Shown here piece by piece: positions 1 through 10,494 of a stretch of DNA of 64,000 nt (position 1 is its first letter; each line of letters opens with the position of its first letter). The stretch is from Methyloprofundus sedimenti (lineage in GTDB: Bacteria; Pseudomonadota; Gammaproteobacteria; Methylococcales; Methylomonadaceae): the NCBI RefSeq assembly GCF_002072955.1, contig NZ_LPUF01000001.1, forward strand, positions 700,896 to 764,895. The letters run 5' to 3'. The notes beneath the pieces were generated by a model. That model saw only the letters and a program-made list of their open reading frames with translations, did no database searches and was not told the origin of the DNA. The position numbers and the translations under genes are program-made.

Positions 1-1653
1 TTCAAATAACTGCTGGTAGCCCTGCGCCTGATAAGTGGGGATAAACGGATGCAGACTATTAAATTCATACTGCGAGATGGCTTGCAATGAAGTGGCTGAA
101 TTCAGCTTCATGGTGCAGGACCCCAAGGGAATCATGGATCGATCTAAAGCAATATCCTTAGCTGCCAACAAGCGCATATAACGCATCATTTCTGTTTCTG
201 AATGGTAGAGATGAAATACCGGGTGCTGTAGAATCGAGTCTGTTCTAAGTAAAGAATCGGGTATGCATTCATCGATATTTTTATCGATTTCTATCAAGTC
301 TGGTAATTTTTTACCGGGTAAGGCGAAGATTTTCCAGAGTTGCCGGATGAGCTTTCGAGAACTGCTTTGATCTAATGAAATACCCAAGGTATTGTTGTCA
401 ATAATACGCAGATTAATCTTCGCTTCTTCTGCTCTTGCGGCTATGCGATGTGCTTTGTAAGGAGTTTGTATGATAATGGTATCAAAGTAAGATGTGTTAA
501 TTACCTGATAACCTAACTGCTCGATCCCCTGAGCAAGGATTTGGCTGTAACGATGTACGCGTTGAGCGATCATTTTTAACCCGTATTCGCCATGATAAAC
601 AGCATAAAATCCTGATAAAACCGCTAATAACACCTGCGCTGTGCAAATATTGCTAGTCGCTTTTTCACGTCTAATATGTTGTTCACGGGTTTGTAAGCTC
701 ATGCGGTAGGCAATATTACCGTGACTATCCCTGGATACGCCTATTATTCTGCCAGGCATAGAGCGCTTATGACTGTCTTTACAGGCAAAAAAAGCGGCAT
801 GAGGCCCACCATAGCCCATAGGGACACCAAAGCGTTGCGCATTACCAATCACTATGTCGGCATCGAATTCAGCAGGTGCTTTGAGTAATACCAGGCTGAG
901 TAAATCTGTGGCAATAGTAAGTAATGCGGATTTTTCGTGGGCTAGTTTGCCTAGCTGATGAAAATCCTTAATTTCGCCAAATGTGTCTGGATATTGGACA
1001 AGAATGCCAAAGCATTGCTGCTGTGCAAAATCTTCTAAGGGGTCACCTAATACTATTTTCAGGTCGAGTGGTTTTGCATGTGTTTGCAGAACAGCAATCG
1101 TTTGTGGATGACAGTGCTTATCGACAAAATAGTTATTCGAGTCACTTTTACTAAGGCGTCTGCTCATATTCATTGCTTCAGCAGCGGCTGTCGCTTCATC
1201 TAGCAGAGATGCGTTGGCAATATCCATGGCTGTTAAATCAATGATCAACTGTTGAAAATTAATCAGCGCTTCCAGTCGACCCTGGCTTACTTCTGCCTGG
1301 TATGGCGTATAGGCTGTATACCAGGATGGATTTTCAAGAACATTACGTTTTATGACGGCGGGCATGACGGTATCGTAATAACCCATGCCGATCAATGATG
1401 TGAAGGTTTTGTTACGCGCGCGTATTTTACGTAAATAAACGATTGCAGCACGCTCGCTGATGGCATCGACCAGCATTAAAGGGTCCTGATCGACTATATT
1501 GTCAGGAAAAGCTGTAGGGATTATATCCTCCAGTGATTGTAAGCCCAGTTCATTTAATGTTTCTTGAATTTGCCGGTCATTCGAACCTATGTGCCGATGC
1601 ACGAAATTCCCACGCATTTCCAGTTCTGATAAAGGTGTTTTTGTATTGGTCAT
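1..1653 (-). CDS. gcvP: Glycine dehydrogenase (decarboxylating), GcvP, N-terminal part (cut by window edge)
   Basis: This is the P-protein of the glycine cleavage system, the PLP enzyme that decarboxylates glycine and passes the aminomethyl group to the lipoyl arm of GcvH. Reading the minus strand from ATG at 1653 gives an open frame of about 551 codons running off the left edge. The start reads MTNTKTPLSELEMRGNFVHR, followed by GSNDRQ, and the frame holds the typical GYYDT, NPSWYTAYTPYQAE and SQGRLE motifs of the N-terminal half. An AAGG Shine-Dalgarno lies about 10 nt upstream. The full protein is usually about 950 residues, so the PLP-lysine half is outside the window. It follows gcvT by 35 nt in the same direction, so the two probably form an operon. 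gcvH is not in the window. Confidence 0.95.
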   Translation of the reverse strand, partial: MTNTKTPLSELEMRGNFVHRHIGSNDRQIQETLNELGLQSLEDIIPTAFPDNIVDQDPLMLVDAISERAAIVYLRKIRARNKTFTSLIGMGYYDTVMPAVIKRNVLENPSWYTAYTPYQAEVSQGRLEALINFQQLIIDLTAMDIANASLLDEATAAAEAMNMSRRLSKSDSNNYFVDKHCHPQTIAVLQTHAKPLDLKIVLGDPLEDFAQQQCFGILVQYPDTFGEIKDFHQLGKLAHEKSALLTIATDLLSLVLLKAPAEFDADIVIGNAQRFGVPMGYGGPHAAFFACKDSHKRSMPGRIIGVSRDSHGNIAYRMSLQTREQHIRREKATSNICTAQVLLAVLSGFYAVYHGEYGLKMIAQRVHRYSQILAQGIEQLGYQVINTSYFDTIIIQTPYKAHRIAARAEEAKINLRIIDNNTLGISLDQSSSRKLIRQLWKIFALPGKKLPDLIEIDKNIDECIPDSLLRTDSILQHPVFHLYHSETEMMRYMRLLAAKDIALDRSMIPLGSCTMKLNSATSLQAISQYEFNSLHPFIPTYQAQGYQQLFE

Positions 1654-1688
1654 ATTAAGTACCTTGGCAATAGGAGAGTAGTACCTGC

Positions 1689-2777
1689 TCAGCGGTAATA
1701 GCGATGTTTTACAAAAGGCAGCTGGGTAACGGTGACTTCAATATCTTTATTGCGTTGTTTGCAAGTAAGCTGGCTTCCAGGGGCAATAAGCTCAGTTATG
1801 ACATAGGCCATGGCAACCGGTTTTTGTATGCTAGCTCCAAAGCTGCCACTACTGATATAACCGGCTTTATTGCCCTGCAGATCAAATAATTCGGTTCCTT
1901 CTCTGAGTATGCTTTTACTACTTGTTGCAATACCGACTCGATAGTGCTCTGCCCCTTCGAGAAATTGATAGCGAACTCTTTTAGCGCCTAAATAGTCAGT
2001 TCGATCTTTTGCAACTAGCCATGATAAATTTGCTTCTATTGCTGTGATCTCTACTGAAAGTTCATGACCATACAGGCAAAGTCCTGCCTCCAGACGCAGG
2101 CTGTCTCGTGCTCCTAAGCCTATAGGCAATACTTCGGTATGAGACAGCAGCAATTGCGCCAGATTTAAGACATTATTATTAGTAACGGAAATTTCAAAAC
2201 CATCTTCACCGGTATAACCGCTACGGCTAATAGTGCAAGGGATACTATTAATGTGGGTTTGACGTACACTCATATAAGGCATAGTGCTAAATTGAGTGTC
2301 GTACTGGGTAAGTACTGTAACGGCTTGTGGTCCTTGAAGTGCTAATAGGGCTTGCTCTGATTGAAATGCAATCTGGCAGTGGTGAGGCAAGTGATTCTGC
2401 AGGTGTTGTAAGACAATGTTTTTACGCGAGGCGTTAACAATGAGTAGCAGGTGAGTGCCAAGGTTTGCAATGATCAAATCATCAATAATGCCTCCAGACT
2501 TATTGGTCAGCACTGTATAGCGTTGCTTTCCTGGAGGCAGGTTCTGTAAGTTGCTAGGGACTAGCTTCTCTAATTCAGCGGCGCATTGTGCTCCGTTCAG
2601 GTGTATTTGCCCCATATGGGAAATATCAAATAAACCAGCCTGGGAACGGGTATGCAGGTGTTCTTTAATTATTCCTGAGGAATAGTGTAGCGGCATTGCA
2701 TAACCGGCAAAAGGGGTCATTTTCGCTTTCAGTTCAGCATGCAGTGAATATAATGCGGTTTGTTCAATAGTTTGCAT
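1689..2777 (-). CDS. gcvT: Aminomethyltransferase, glycine cleavage T-protein
   Basis: GcvT releases ammonia from the aminomethyl-lipoyl group of GcvH and makes 5,10-methylene-THF. The 362-residue product has the usual family length. It shows the N-terminal LHAELKAKMTPFAGYAMPL and GLFDISHMGQ motifs, the central SRSGYTGEDGFEI folate-site motif, and LEAGLCLYGHEL with its conserved acidic/hydrophobic pattern. The C-terminal barrel contains GYISSGSFG. It is the first gene of a leftward gcvT-gcvP pair and is divergent from hemC across 209 nt. No glycine riboswitch tandem was recognised in that gap. Confidence 0.97.
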   Translation of the reverse strand: MQTIEQTALYSLHAELKAKMTPFAGYAMPLHYSSGIIKEHLHTRSQAGLFDISHMGQIHLNGAQCAAELEKLVPSNLQNLPPGKQRYTVLTNKSGGIIDDLIIANLGTHLLLIVNASRKNIVLQHLQNHLPHHCQIAFQSEQALLALQGPQAVTVLTQYDTQFSTMPYMSVRQTHINSIPCTISRSGYTGEDGFEISVTNNNVLNLAQLLLSHTEVLPIGLGARDSLRLEAGLCLYGHELSVEITAIEANLSWLVAKDRTDYLGAKRVRYQFLEGAEHYRVGIATSSKSILREGTELFDLQGNKAGYISSGSFGASIQKPVAMAYVITELIAPGSQLTCKQRNKDIEVTVTQLPFVKHRYYR

Positions 2778-2986
2778 AGCAATATTTATCTGGTTTCTGT
2801 TGAAAAAAGGTGCTTGCTACTTTTATTGTTTTTATTATTTCGTTTACTATAGTGGAAAAGAAATATTTGTGCGCATTTTTTAAGAAAAAATTAGTAGAAC
2901 AATAAAAACACAGATAAATGTGCTAATAAACGGCATAAAAAAGGTACAATGTTCGGCGTTATTGCAAAAGGAAATTAGGAAAACTA

Positions 2987-3913
2987 GTGACACAGCGAAT
3001 TATTAAAATAGCAACACGACAAAGTCCTCTGGCATTATGGCAGGCTGAAAATGTAGCGGAAAGACTACAACAAGCTCACCCCGGCATAAAAACCGAATTA
3101 GTGAAAATGGTGACTAAAGGCGATAAAATTCTCGACGCTCCTTTAGCTAAAATTGGTGGCAAAGGTTTATTTGTTAAAGAGTTAGAACAGGGCATGCTGG
3201 AAGGCTCGGCTGACATAGCGGTGCATTCCATGAAAGATGTCCCGGTTGAATTTCCGGAAGGGTTGCATTTGGCAGTTATTCTACTGCGCGAAGACCCTTA
3301 TGATGCCTATGTGTCCAATCACTATAAGTCGATAGAAGACTTACCAGTCGGTGCGAAGGTTGGTACCTCTAGCTTGCGTCGTCAATGTCAATTTGCAGAG
3401 CGTCAACCGCATGCGCAAATTTTATCCCTAAGAGGTAATGTAAATACTCGGCTAGCCAAACTTGATGCGGGCGATTATGATGCCATCATCCTGGCGGCTG
3501 CCGGCTTAAAACGCCTGGGCTTCGAGCATAGAATTACTCAGTTGCTAGACAGCAGCGTCAGCTTACCCGCAATAGGGCAAGGGGCTGTCGGGATTGAATG
3601 CCGAATAGATGATATAGAGATGAATCAGTTACTGGCTCCATTACAAGACGTTGAAAGTACTATTAGAGTAAAGGCAGAGCGAGCCATGAATGCGCGTTTG
3701 AATGGTGGTTGTCAGGTGCCTATTGCCGGGTTCGCCGAGTTGCAAGGAGAGCAGTTGTTTATGCGTGGTTTAGTAGGCAAACCTGATGGTAGTGTTATGT
3801 ATCGCGCGGAAAAAACGGGTCCTATGGAAGAAGCTGAGTCGATTGGTCGAGCGGTGGCTGATGAACTCCTGTCAAAAGGGGCGGGCGAGGTTTTAAAGGC
3901 ATTATACGTATAA
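2987..3913 (+). CDS. hemC: Porphobilinogen deaminase (hydroxymethylbilane synthase)
   Basis: HemC joins four porphobilinogen units into hydroxymethylbilane for haem and other tetrapyrroles. The 308-residue protein has the standard length and motifs: [13 protein letters not shown] at the N-terminus, [30 protein letters not shown], and the C-terminal [13 protein letters not shown] carrying the cysteine that binds the dipyrromethane cofactor. The start is a GTG at 2987, preceded by AGGAAA. A TACAAT at 2945-2950 is a plausible -10 box, though no convincing -35 is visible. It opens a hemC-hemD-hemX-hemY operon. Confidence 0.97.
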   Translation: MTQRIIKIATRQSPLALWQAENVAERLQQAHPGIKTELVKMVTKGDKILDAPLAKIGGKGLFVKELEQGMLEGSADIAVHSMKDVPVEFPEGLHLAVILLREDPYDAYVSNHYKSIEDLPVGAKVGTSSLRRQCQFAERQPHAQILSLRGNVNTRLAKLDAGDYDAIILAAAGLKRLGFEHRITQLLDSSVSLPAIGQGAVGIECRIDDIEMNQLLAPLQDVESTIRVKAERAMNARLNGGCQVPIAGFAELQGEQLFMRGLVGKPDGSVMYRAEKTGPMEEAESIGRAVADELLSKGAGEVLKALYV

Positions 3914-3938
3914 GTCTGAATAGCTATCGCCTGGAAAA

Positions 3939-4706
3939 ATGTACACAGGAAAAAAAATATTAGTTACACGCCCCAACCATCAATCGGAAAATATGTGTCG
4001 GCTGATTGAACAACAAGGCTGGCAGGCTATTCGTTTTCCGGTGATAGCGATTAAAGCCAGGTCATTATCTACTCAGGAGATAAGGCGGGCGGAGAATATT
4101 GACCTATATCAGCAGGTTTTTTTTGTCAGTGTCAATGCGGTAAATTTTGCACTACAGATAATTAATGGCAAAATGAAGGGCTTGCAAAAAGTCTCTTGTA
4201 TCGCGTTGGGCAACGCGACTTATAAGGCTTTAACAGCTCACGGAATTAGCAATATATTAGTGCCGGAGCAGGGATTTAATAGCGAAGCGATACTGGCCAT
4301 GCCTGAAATGCAGGACATGCAAGGACAATCCTGTCTGATTATAAGAGGTGAAGGTGGCCGGGAGTTATTGGCAGCTAGTTTACAAGAACGTGGCGCAACA
4401 GTAGATTATCTGGAAGTATATAAGCGTGCGATGCCTATAACTGATAATCGTTTGGTAAGCGAATATTTGCAGCATAAGGCAGTATCTGCCATCCTTGTTT
4501 ATAGTGGCGATGCACTGAATAATCTGTTAAAAATGCTGGCCAAACAAGATATTAATCAGAATTTGCTAAATACTCCTCTCGTAGTTATTAGCCAGAGAGT
4601 ACAGCATTTGGCTAAAAAAATCGGATTTAAGAATATTGTTATTGCTGATGAAGCATCTGATGCAGCAATGATGAATGCATTATTGAATGGGGAAGAATGT
4701 GGCTGA
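3939..4706 (+). CDS. hemD: Uroporphyrinogen-III synthase
   Basis: HemD cyclises hydroxymethylbilane to uroporphyrinogen III with inversion of ring D. The 255-residue product matches the family in length and in its weakly conserved two-domain fold. Recognisable parts are KILVTRPNHQSENMCRLIEQQGW at the start (given here only as KILVTRPNHQ), the FFVSVNAVNFAL segment, CIALGNATYKAL, and the C-terminal AILVYSGDALNNL. Sequence conservation in this family is low, so much of the certainty comes from its place 25 nt after hemC and overlapping hemX. Confidence 0.92.
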   Translation: MYTGKKILVTRPNHQSENMCRLIEQQGWQAIRFPVIAIKARSLSTQEIRRAENIDLYQQVFFVSVNAVNFALQIINGKMKGLQKVSCIALGNATYKALTAHGISNILVPEQGFNSEAILAMPEMQDMQGQSCLIIRGEGGRELLAASLQERGATVDYLEVYKRAMPITDNRLVSEYLQHKAVSAILVYSGDALNNLLKMLAKQDINQNLLNTPLVVISQRVQHLAKKIGFKNIVIADEASDAAMMNALLNGEECG

Positions 4707-5928
4707 AATTATAGAAGAACAAAATCAACAAAAGGTAGCACCAACTCCGGCGTCAACACCTAAGCAAAAGAAATCTGGCAATGGAGCCTGGTTTGGACTG
4801 GTTATTATATTAATTATTTTAGGCCTGGCTGGTGCAGGTTTTCTGCTATTGCAACAATTGCGTGATAAACAACAAGACCTGGGCGGCGTACTTAGTAAGG
4901 ATTCTCAACAGATGCAGGAGTTGACTAAACAGATTTCGGGTTATCAGAATCAGTTAGTGGCAATTCAAACGCAATTATCCAGTTTAAGTGCAGAAGTAGG
5001 TAGTAAAGAAAGTAACTTTGAACATAAATTAAATGAACATAGCGACATACACAATCAACGTTTAACTAACGTCGCAGAGCGATTAAAAGAGTCCATACAG
5101 CATATACAAAGGCAGTTAGGGAAAACAAGAGGTGACTGGCTGGTTGCCGATGCGGAGTATTTATTAAGTGTTGCTAATCGACGACTGCATTTAATGGGCG
5201 ATGTTGCGACCGCAATCGAAGCTTTAAAAGCTGCGGATAATCGTTTGCGTGAGAGCGGTGACACTGCGGCCTTTAAAGTGCGGAGCCAGATTGCTAAAGA
5301 AATATCCTTAGTTAAAAAAGTAGAAGTTGCAGATGTTGTGGGTATTTATTCAACGCTGGATATGCTGGAAGAAGATGTTGACAAGCTCAATGTATTTCTA
5401 CCCTACTCGGGCAAGACGAAAGACCAGCAAAGCACAAGTAAAGTATCACCAGACACACCTGCGGCAGATGAGACATCTACTGATGATGTAAATGATATGC
5501 TAGATAAGGCATTGGTTGAAATTGAAGGTATCATTACTATCAGACGGTTAGATAATCCGGTAACGACAATCATTAGCCCAGAACAGAAAGCATTTATAAC
5601 CGAGCAGTTGAGCACGAAGCTAGCTATTGTCAAGCTTGCCTTAGTTCAACATAATGATGCGCTTTATCAGGCCGGGATTGATGATGTTCAACAATGGTTA
5701 GATAAAAACTTTACTAAAGATGCGGAATATAAACACTTCCTCACTGAACTAGAGCAGTTAAAAAGGATACAGCTAAGAAGTAATTTCCCGGACATTAGTC
5801 AATCACTCAAAATGCTAAGAGATATTGCTAAGCTAAGACTGGATTCAGATCAAGCCTCTCAGTCGGAGCAAGAACCGGATATAGAGCCTAAACCCTTAAC
5901 GCAACCTGAAACTCAGGAAGCTCAATAA
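4699..5928 (+). CDS. hemX: HemX-type inner-membrane protein (uroporphyrin-III C-methyltransferase-like, non-catalytic)
   Basis: HemX is a membrane protein of unclear biochemical role found between hemD and hemY in gammaproteobacteria. It has an N-terminal cytoplasmic stretch, one transmembrane helix at about residues 30-55 (GAWFGLVIILIILGLAGAGF), a coiled-coil region (KQISGYQNQLVAIQTQLSSL), then the HemX domain with DWLVADAEYLLSVANRRL. No methyltransferase signature is visible. I place the start at GTG 4699 because GGGGAAG sits just upstream; the in-frame ATG at 4687 lacks a ribosome site. Either start overlaps the end of hemD, implying translational coupling. Confidence 0.88.
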   Translation: MAEIIEEQNQQKVAPTPASTPKQKKSGNGAWFGLVIILIILGLAGAGFLLLQQLRDKQQDLGGVLSKDSQQMQELTKQISGYQNQLVAIQTQLSSLSAEVGSKESNFEHKLNEHSDIHNQRLTNVAERLKESIQHIQRQLGKTRGDWLVADAEYLLSVANRRLHLMGDVATAIEALKAADNRLRESGDTAAFKVRSQIAKEISLVKKVEVADVVGIYSTLDMLEEDVDKLNVFLPYSGKTKDQQSTSKVSPDTPAADETSTDDVNDMLDKALVEIEGIITIRRLDNPVTTIISPEQKAFITEQLSTKLAIVKLALVQHNDALYQAGIDDVQQWLDKNFTKDAEYKHFLTELEQLKRIQLRSNFPDISQSLKMLRDIAKLRLDSDQASQSEQEPDIEPKPLTQPETQEAQ

Positions 5929-5943
5929 AAAGGGAATTCTAGT

Positions 5944-7170
5944 ATGAAAAATATTCTATTTTTTTTAGTAACATTAGTTACCGCTCTTGGTTTTGCCTTT
6001 ATTGTTCATGAGTGGATGCTGCAATATAATGATCCGGGCTATGTGCTTATTGGTGTTGGTCACTGGGCTATGGAAACATCCTTAATTGTTTTTACTGTTG
6101 GACTCATTATCAGTTTCTTTATTTTTTATGTCTTGTTCAGGATTCTGGGCTGGTTAATTCGGCTTCCTGGGAAAATCAAAACGCGTGGTAAATCAGTTAA
6201 ATTTAATCGTTCACAAGATGCCCTGATTGCAGGTCTGGTTGATTCAGCAGAGGGTAATTGGGAGCGCGCAGAAAGAACGTTGATCAAACACGCTTCAAAT
6301 AGTGGTGCGCCTTTAATACATTATTTAACTGCTGCGCGTGCTGCGCATTCCCGGGGAGCAATGGATAAGCGTGATGAATATTTGCGTCGCGCAACCAAAG
6401 ATGCTCCTGGATCGGAAATGGCAGTTGGCTTAACTCAGGCTGAACTAAATTTATCTCAAAAACAATTTAATCAGGCACTGGAAACATTAACAAAATTGCA
6501 CTCTATTGATTCTTCGCATGCCAGTGTTTTAAAATTGTTACATCAAACTTATCAGCAGTTGGGGGACTGGAAAGCGATCCGTTCCTTGTTACCAGCATTT
6601 TATGAAAATAAAGTTTTTATGGAAGCGGAAGTGAGGTTATTAGAAGTAGAGACTTACAGTGTTTTACTTAAAGAAGCTTCAGAACATGCAGATGCACGAG
6701 AAATTCAGGAGCTTTGGGATAGTGTTCCTGAGCACGTTAAAACGATGTCGGGCGTCCCCGCCATTTATTACGCTGCAATGATAGAAGCAGGGGCGGGAGC
6801 AAATATTGAACAAGAACTGATTAAATCTTTAAATAATAAATGGGATATGACCTTGCTGGTTTTATTTGGCAGCGTACAGTCTATAGATTTTCGTGGACAG
6901 TTGGAAATGGCCGAAAAATGGTTATTGCAACATGGCAATGACGCTATCTTGTTACGTGTTTTGGGCAAAATTTCCATTAAATGTGAATTTTCCGAGAAAG
7001 CTAAAAAATACCTTGCTAAAAGTATCGGTGTTGAGCCGACTGTCGAAGCTTATCGTATTCTGGGAAACTTTCTTGCACAGGAAGGTGATCAGGAGCGTGC
7101 GAGTGAATGTTACAAGCTTGGCCTGGAGTTAGCTTCGACCCAAGTGATCAGTGTTGCTAGTGAAATGTAA
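5944..7170 (+). CDS. hemY: HemY-type inner-membrane TPR protein
   Basis: This is the gammaproteobacterial HemY protein of the hem operon, a membrane-anchored TPR protein distinct from the protoporphyrinogen oxidase also called HemY. Two transmembrane helices lie at about residues 4-22 and 38-65, with HEWMLQYNDPGYVLIGVGHW between them typical of the family. A helical TPR-like repeat region follows, for example GDWKAIRSLLPAF and AYRILGNFLAQEGDQERASE. It starts 15 nt after hemX stop with a GGGAAT-type site. Its job in tetrapyrrole metabolism is inferred from context only. Confidence 0.9.
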   Translation: MKNILFFLVTLVTALGFAFIVHEWMLQYNDPGYVLIGVGHWAMETSLIVFTVGLIISFFIFYVLFRILGWLIRLPGKIKTRGKSVKFNRSQDALIAGLVDSAEGNWERAERTLIKHASNSGAPLIHYLTAARAAHSRGAMDKRDEYLRRATKDAPGSEMAVGLTQAELNLSQKQFNQALETLTKLHSIDSSHASVLKLLHQTYQQLGDWKAIRSLLPAFYENKVFMEAEVRLLEVETYSVLLKEASEHADAREIQELWDSVPEHVKTMSGVPAIYYAAMIEAGAGANIEQELIKSLNNKWDMTLLVLFGSVQSIDFRGQLEMAEKWLLQHGNDAILLRVLGKISIKCEFSEKAKKYLAKSIGVEPTVEAYRILGNFLAQEGDQERASECYKLGLELASTQVISVASEM

Positions 7171-7357
7171 TCGTTAGTAACATTTACAGTAGGGCCGACT
7201 TTAGTCCGCTTAAAGTATTTTATCAGGCGTAACATGCTTTATTATTTTAGCTATTGCACTCCTGCTAATTGAATGGCATTAAGGGTTTTCCTGGAAATTT
7301 ATACAGGAATGCTTTACATAATGCGTCATAAATTGCAGGAGCATGATAACTTGGGAA

Positions 7358-8332
7358 TTAATCAATTGTTGCAACAAAAGTTGCTCGTCTGGGTGCCGGA
7401 TGGCCTTCAATCGTCAAATCAGGATTATTCGGATCTAAAAAGTCCTGAAGAGAATTAAACGTCATCCACGGTGTCGAACGTTGTTCCAGCATACTGGTTT
7501 GATTTACATCTACAACACGTATATTTTTAAAACCACAGCGTTTCATCCAGCTTGCTAATGTATCGCAAGTAGGGAGAAACCAGACATTGCGCATGCGTGC
7601 ATATCGATCTACGGGAACTAACACTTCGCCTTGTTTGCCTTCTATCACCAGGGTTTCTAAAACCAGCTCACCACCACTGCGTAAACAATCTCGTAAGTCT
7701 GTTAAATGATCAATTGGCGAACGACGATGGTAAAGTACGCCCATGGAAAACACAGTATCAAAAATATTGGTTTTTTCGGGTATCTCTTCTAGTGTTAGCG
7801 GTAAAACATACACGGGTGCTTCACCATATAAACGGCGTATTGCCTGAAACTGTAATACATGCAACTGCACAGGATCGACACCGATTACCATTTGCGCGCC
7901 GGCACCCAGCATGCGCCAACAGTGATAGCCATTACCACAGCCTACATCCAAAACCAGGCGGTTATCTAATGGAGTTATTTGATCTTTGATCCGTTCCCAT
8001 TTCCAGTCGGATCGCCACTCGGTGTCAAGGTGTAAATCAAATAAATCGTAAGGTCCTTTACGCCAGGGAAACAGGTTCTTTAAGCCAGCATCAAGCTGCT
8101 GCCATTGTGTTTTAGATAGTTCATCTGCTCGACCAATTTTGAAGCCCTCATTATTAAGCTGTAGACTAGGATTTTTCGGGATAGGTAATTGTTCAACGGC
8201 GGCATTCCACTTGGAGAAATTACCATGTGCTTCAGGATTAAGTTTTTGCTGAATTTGACCGGGTAAGATTGCACTCCAATGTTCTGCATTTCTTGTTGTC
8301 AGTAGCTCGTAGAGCGGTTGATAGTCAATCAT
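7358..8332 (-). CDS. cmoB: tRNA U34 carboxymethyltransferase
   Basis: CmoB transfers a carboxymethyl group from carboxy-S-adenosylmethionine to 5-hydroxyuridine at tRNA wobble position 34, giving cmo5U. The 324-residue protein has the normal length. It shows [20 protein letters not shown] before the Rossmann methyltransferase core, [13 protein letters not shown] as the cofactor-binding loop, GVDPVQLH, and [16 protein letters not shown]. The C-terminal SLQDFLDP and [13 protein letters not shown] are family signatures. It overlaps the end of cmoA by 4 nt, so the two enzymes of this short pathway are co-transcribed. Confidence 0.96.
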   Translation of the reverse strand: MIDYQPLYELLTTRNAEHWSAILPGQIQQKLNPEAHGNFSKWNAAVEQLPIPKNPSLQLNNEGFKIGRADELSKTQWQQLDAGLKNLFPWRKGPYDLFDLHLDTEWRSDWKWERIKDQITPLDNRLVLDVGCGNGYHCWRMLGAGAQMVIGVDPVQLHVLQFQAIRRLYGEAPVYVLPLTLEEIPEKTNIFDTVFSMGVLYHRRSPIDHLTDLRDCLRSGGELVLETLVIEGKQGEVLVPVDRYARMRNVWFLPTCDTLASWMKRCGFKNIRVVDVNQTSMLEQRSTPWMTFNSLQDFLDPNNPDLTIEGHPAPRRATFVATID

Positions 8333-9072
8333 TTCAGGGCAATTATGGACGCAAAATTAAAATATTGAAACCAGACCTCGGCATTATCAAAGCCCGATTG
8401 TAACAGTCGGTTTTTATGTTGGGTGAATGTTTCAGGGATTAACACATTTTCTAGTGAAGCGCGTTTTTGACTGATTTCCATATCACTATAGCCATTCGCT
8501 TTTTTAAATGCATGATGCATCTCGGTTTGTAAGGATTGCTGTCTTAAATCACTAAAAAATAGTTTTTCAGAGAGAACTAATAAGCCACCAGGCCGTAGTC
8601 CGGCATATATCTTCTTAATAAAGGCATTGCGGTCAGCCAGAGGGATAAATTGCAAAGTAAAATTCAATACAACTACTGAGGCATTTTGTATTTTAATATC
8701 CTGAATATCGCTACACACCAGTTCGACAGGAATTGATGCGGTATCTCTTGTTATAATTTTTTCACAACGTGATAGCATGGCAGTCGAATTATCTACAGCA
8801 ATAATTTTACAGTTTGCTGCGGATATTTTATGCCGCATGGACAGCGTAGCGGCACCTAATGAGCAGCCCAGGTCATAACAAACGCTATCCGCCTGAGCAA
8901 AGCGGCTGGCTAGCAAGCCAATAGCAGAAATAATAGCACTGTATCCAGGTACAGAACGTTGTATCATATCCGGGAAAACATCGACGACGCTGGCATCGAA
9001 TTTAAAGCCATCGATATCGCCCAGCGGACTTGCGTATAAGGTATCTTTTTGTAAATTCATTGTAATTATCAT
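8329..9072 (-). CDS. cmoA: Carboxy-S-adenosyl-L-methionine synthase
   Basis: CmoA makes carboxy-SAM from SAM and prephenate, the donor used by CmoB next to it. The 247-residue product carries [17 protein letters not shown], which is highly diagnostic, then [17 protein letters not shown] as the nucleotide-binding loop, [12 protein letters not shown], and LSEKLFFSD. The frame can start at ATG 9072 or at an internal ATG at 9060 (MNLQKDTLY), which fits the family length better; neither has a clear Shine-Dalgarno. It is divergent from hemF across 73 nt. Confidence 0.96.
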   Translation of the reverse strand: MIITMNLQKDTLYASPLGDIDGFKFDASVVDVFPDMIQRSVPGYSAIISAIGLLASRFAQADSVCYDLGCSLGAATLSMRHKISAANCKIIAVDNSTAMLSRCEKIITRDTASIPVELVCSDIQDIKIQNASVVVLNFTLQFIPLADRNAFIKKIYAGLRPGGLLVLSEKLFFSDLRQQSLQTEMHHAFKKANGYSDMEISQKRASLENVLIPETFTQHKNRLLQSGFDNAEVWFQYFNFASIIALK

Positions 9073-9145
9073 AAAAATAGAAAGTTAATTTTACTTAAAA
9101 ATTACCACTTTGTACGCAGAAAAAACTTTAAGGAGAAAATGAATA

Positions 9146-10084
9146 GTGACTCAGCTTAATAAAAATCAACCCAGCCAAATTCAAATTGAACAAGTAAAAG
9201 CATTTTTATTCGGTTTGCAAGATAGTATTTGTACAGGATTGCAAGCCGAAGATGGCGGCGCCGTGTTTGTCGAAGATTCCTGGGATAGAGAAGAAGGGGG
9301 TGGTGGGCGATCAAGGGTGTTAACTAATGGAACGATTTTTGAACAGGCAGGCGTTAATTTTTCCCATGTATTTGGGCAGAAACTTCCGGCTTCTGCCACA
9401 GCGAAACGACCAGAGCTGGAGGGGCGTGATTTTCAGGCGATGGGCGTGTCTTTAGTGATGCACCCACATAATCCTTATGTACCGACTTCACATGCAAATG
9501 TACGTTTTTTTATCGCCGAAAAACCGGACGAAGATCCCATTTGGTGGTTTGGCGGTGGCTTTGATTTAACGCCCTTTTATCCTTATAAAGAAGATGTGAT
9601 AGCCTGGCATAAAACCGCAAAATCTGCTTGTGATCCCTTTGGTAAAGAGGTTTATGCAAAATATAAAAAATGGTGTGATGAATACTTTTACCTCAAACAT
9701 CGAGATGAGACAAGAGGTGTGGGGGGGCTATTTTTTGATGATTTAAATGCACCAGGGTTCGAGGAAAGCTTTGCTTTTATGCAAAGCGTTGGAGAGCATT
9801 TCTTAAAGGCGTATTTGCCGATAGTACAAAATCGTAAAGCGACAGAATATGGTGAACGCGAGCGTAATTTTCAGCTCTATCGTCGTGGACGGTATGTTGA
9901 ATTTAACCTGGTCTACGATCGCGGCACTTTGTTCGGTTTGCAATCAGGAGGACGTACCGAATCGATCCTAATGTCCATGCCGCCCGTTGTGCATTGGAAG
10001 TATGACTGGAGCCCTGAAGAAGGCAGTCCTGAAGCAGTATTGTATGCAGATTATTTACATGCCAGAGACTGGCTGGCAGAATAG
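9146..10084 (+). CDS. hemF: Oxygen-dependent coproporphyrinogen-III oxidase
   Basis: HemF oxidatively decarboxylates coproporphyrinogen III to protoporphyrinogen IX using O2, so the organism makes haem aerobically. The 312-residue protein has all family blocks: [77 protein letters not shown], and [16 protein letters not shown]. The start is a GTG at 9146. An AAGGAG at 9130-9135 also faces an out-of-frame ATG at 9139 that would give only six codons. Confidence 0.97.
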   Translation: MTQLNKNQPSQIQIEQVKAFLFGLQDSICTGLQAEDGGAVFVEDSWDREEGGGGRSRVLTNGTIFEQAGVNFSHVFGQKLPASATAKRPELEGRDFQAMGVSLVMHPHNPYVPTSHANVRFFIAEKPDEDPIWWFGGGFDLTPFYPYKEDVIAWHKTAKSACDPFGKEVYAKYKKWCDEYFYLKHRDETRGVGGLFFDDLNAPGFEESFAFMQSVGEHFLKAYLPIVQNRKATEYGERERNFQLYRRGRYVEFNLVYDRGTLFGLQSGGRTESILMSMPPVVHWKYDWSPEEGSPEAVLYADYLHARDWLAE

Positions 10085-10146
10085 ATTTTTTGAACGGGTG
10101 TTTCAGTCACTAGTCACTTATTATTGAAAATATCAAGGCGGGCATA

Positions 10147-10398
10147 ATGCGGATTAAATTCTTAAGCAGCAGCTTATTTCTAATTGTATTCACGGCATGC
10201 ACAACGAAAGTAGTCCAGGCACCTAAAACGGTAATGTTGGGTTCAGACCGGGATGCTCATGCATGCATTTCATCAGCAGGTTATAGATGGTGTGCGGTTA
10301 CTCAGCAATGCGAACGCCCCTGGGAACTGGCAAAAATGCAGAAATTTGCCAACACACGGTCTGCATTTGATAAATATTGTGAAAATCCTGAGCAGTAG
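10147..10398 (+). CDS. Small putative lipoprotein with conserved WC-x-C motif
   Basis: The 83-residue product starts with a short basic stretch, a hydrophobic helix (FLSSSLFLIVF) and a lipobox FTAC with Cys18, so it is probably an exported lipoprotein. After the signal it has only about 65 residues. They include AGYRWCAVTQQCERPWE, a two-cysteine motif seen in many small uncharacterised periplasmic proteins. AAGGCGGG at 10134-10141 is a good ribosome site. It sits between hemF and a secreted transglutaminase-like protein. Function unknown. Confidence 0.75.
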   Translation: MRIKFLSSSLFLIVFTACTTKVVQAPKTVMLGSDRDAHACISSAGYRWCAVTQQCERPWELAKMQKFANTRSAFDKYCENPEQ

Positions 10399-10494
10399 TC
10401 GCACTTTGAAGATCAGAGAACGTTATCAAACCACAATTAAATTTAATGAGTTGCAACGTACATGCAAACCATAAAGAAAAAGGAGAAAGTTTTC

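Noticed and set aside
2778..2986. Glycine riboswitch in front of gcvT
   Set aside because: No tandem aptamer-like GGAG/CCG-rich pattern could be recognised in this AT-rich gap.
7273..7458. 61-codon plus-strand frame after hemY
   Set aside because: It overlaps the end of cmoB on the other strand and has no family features.
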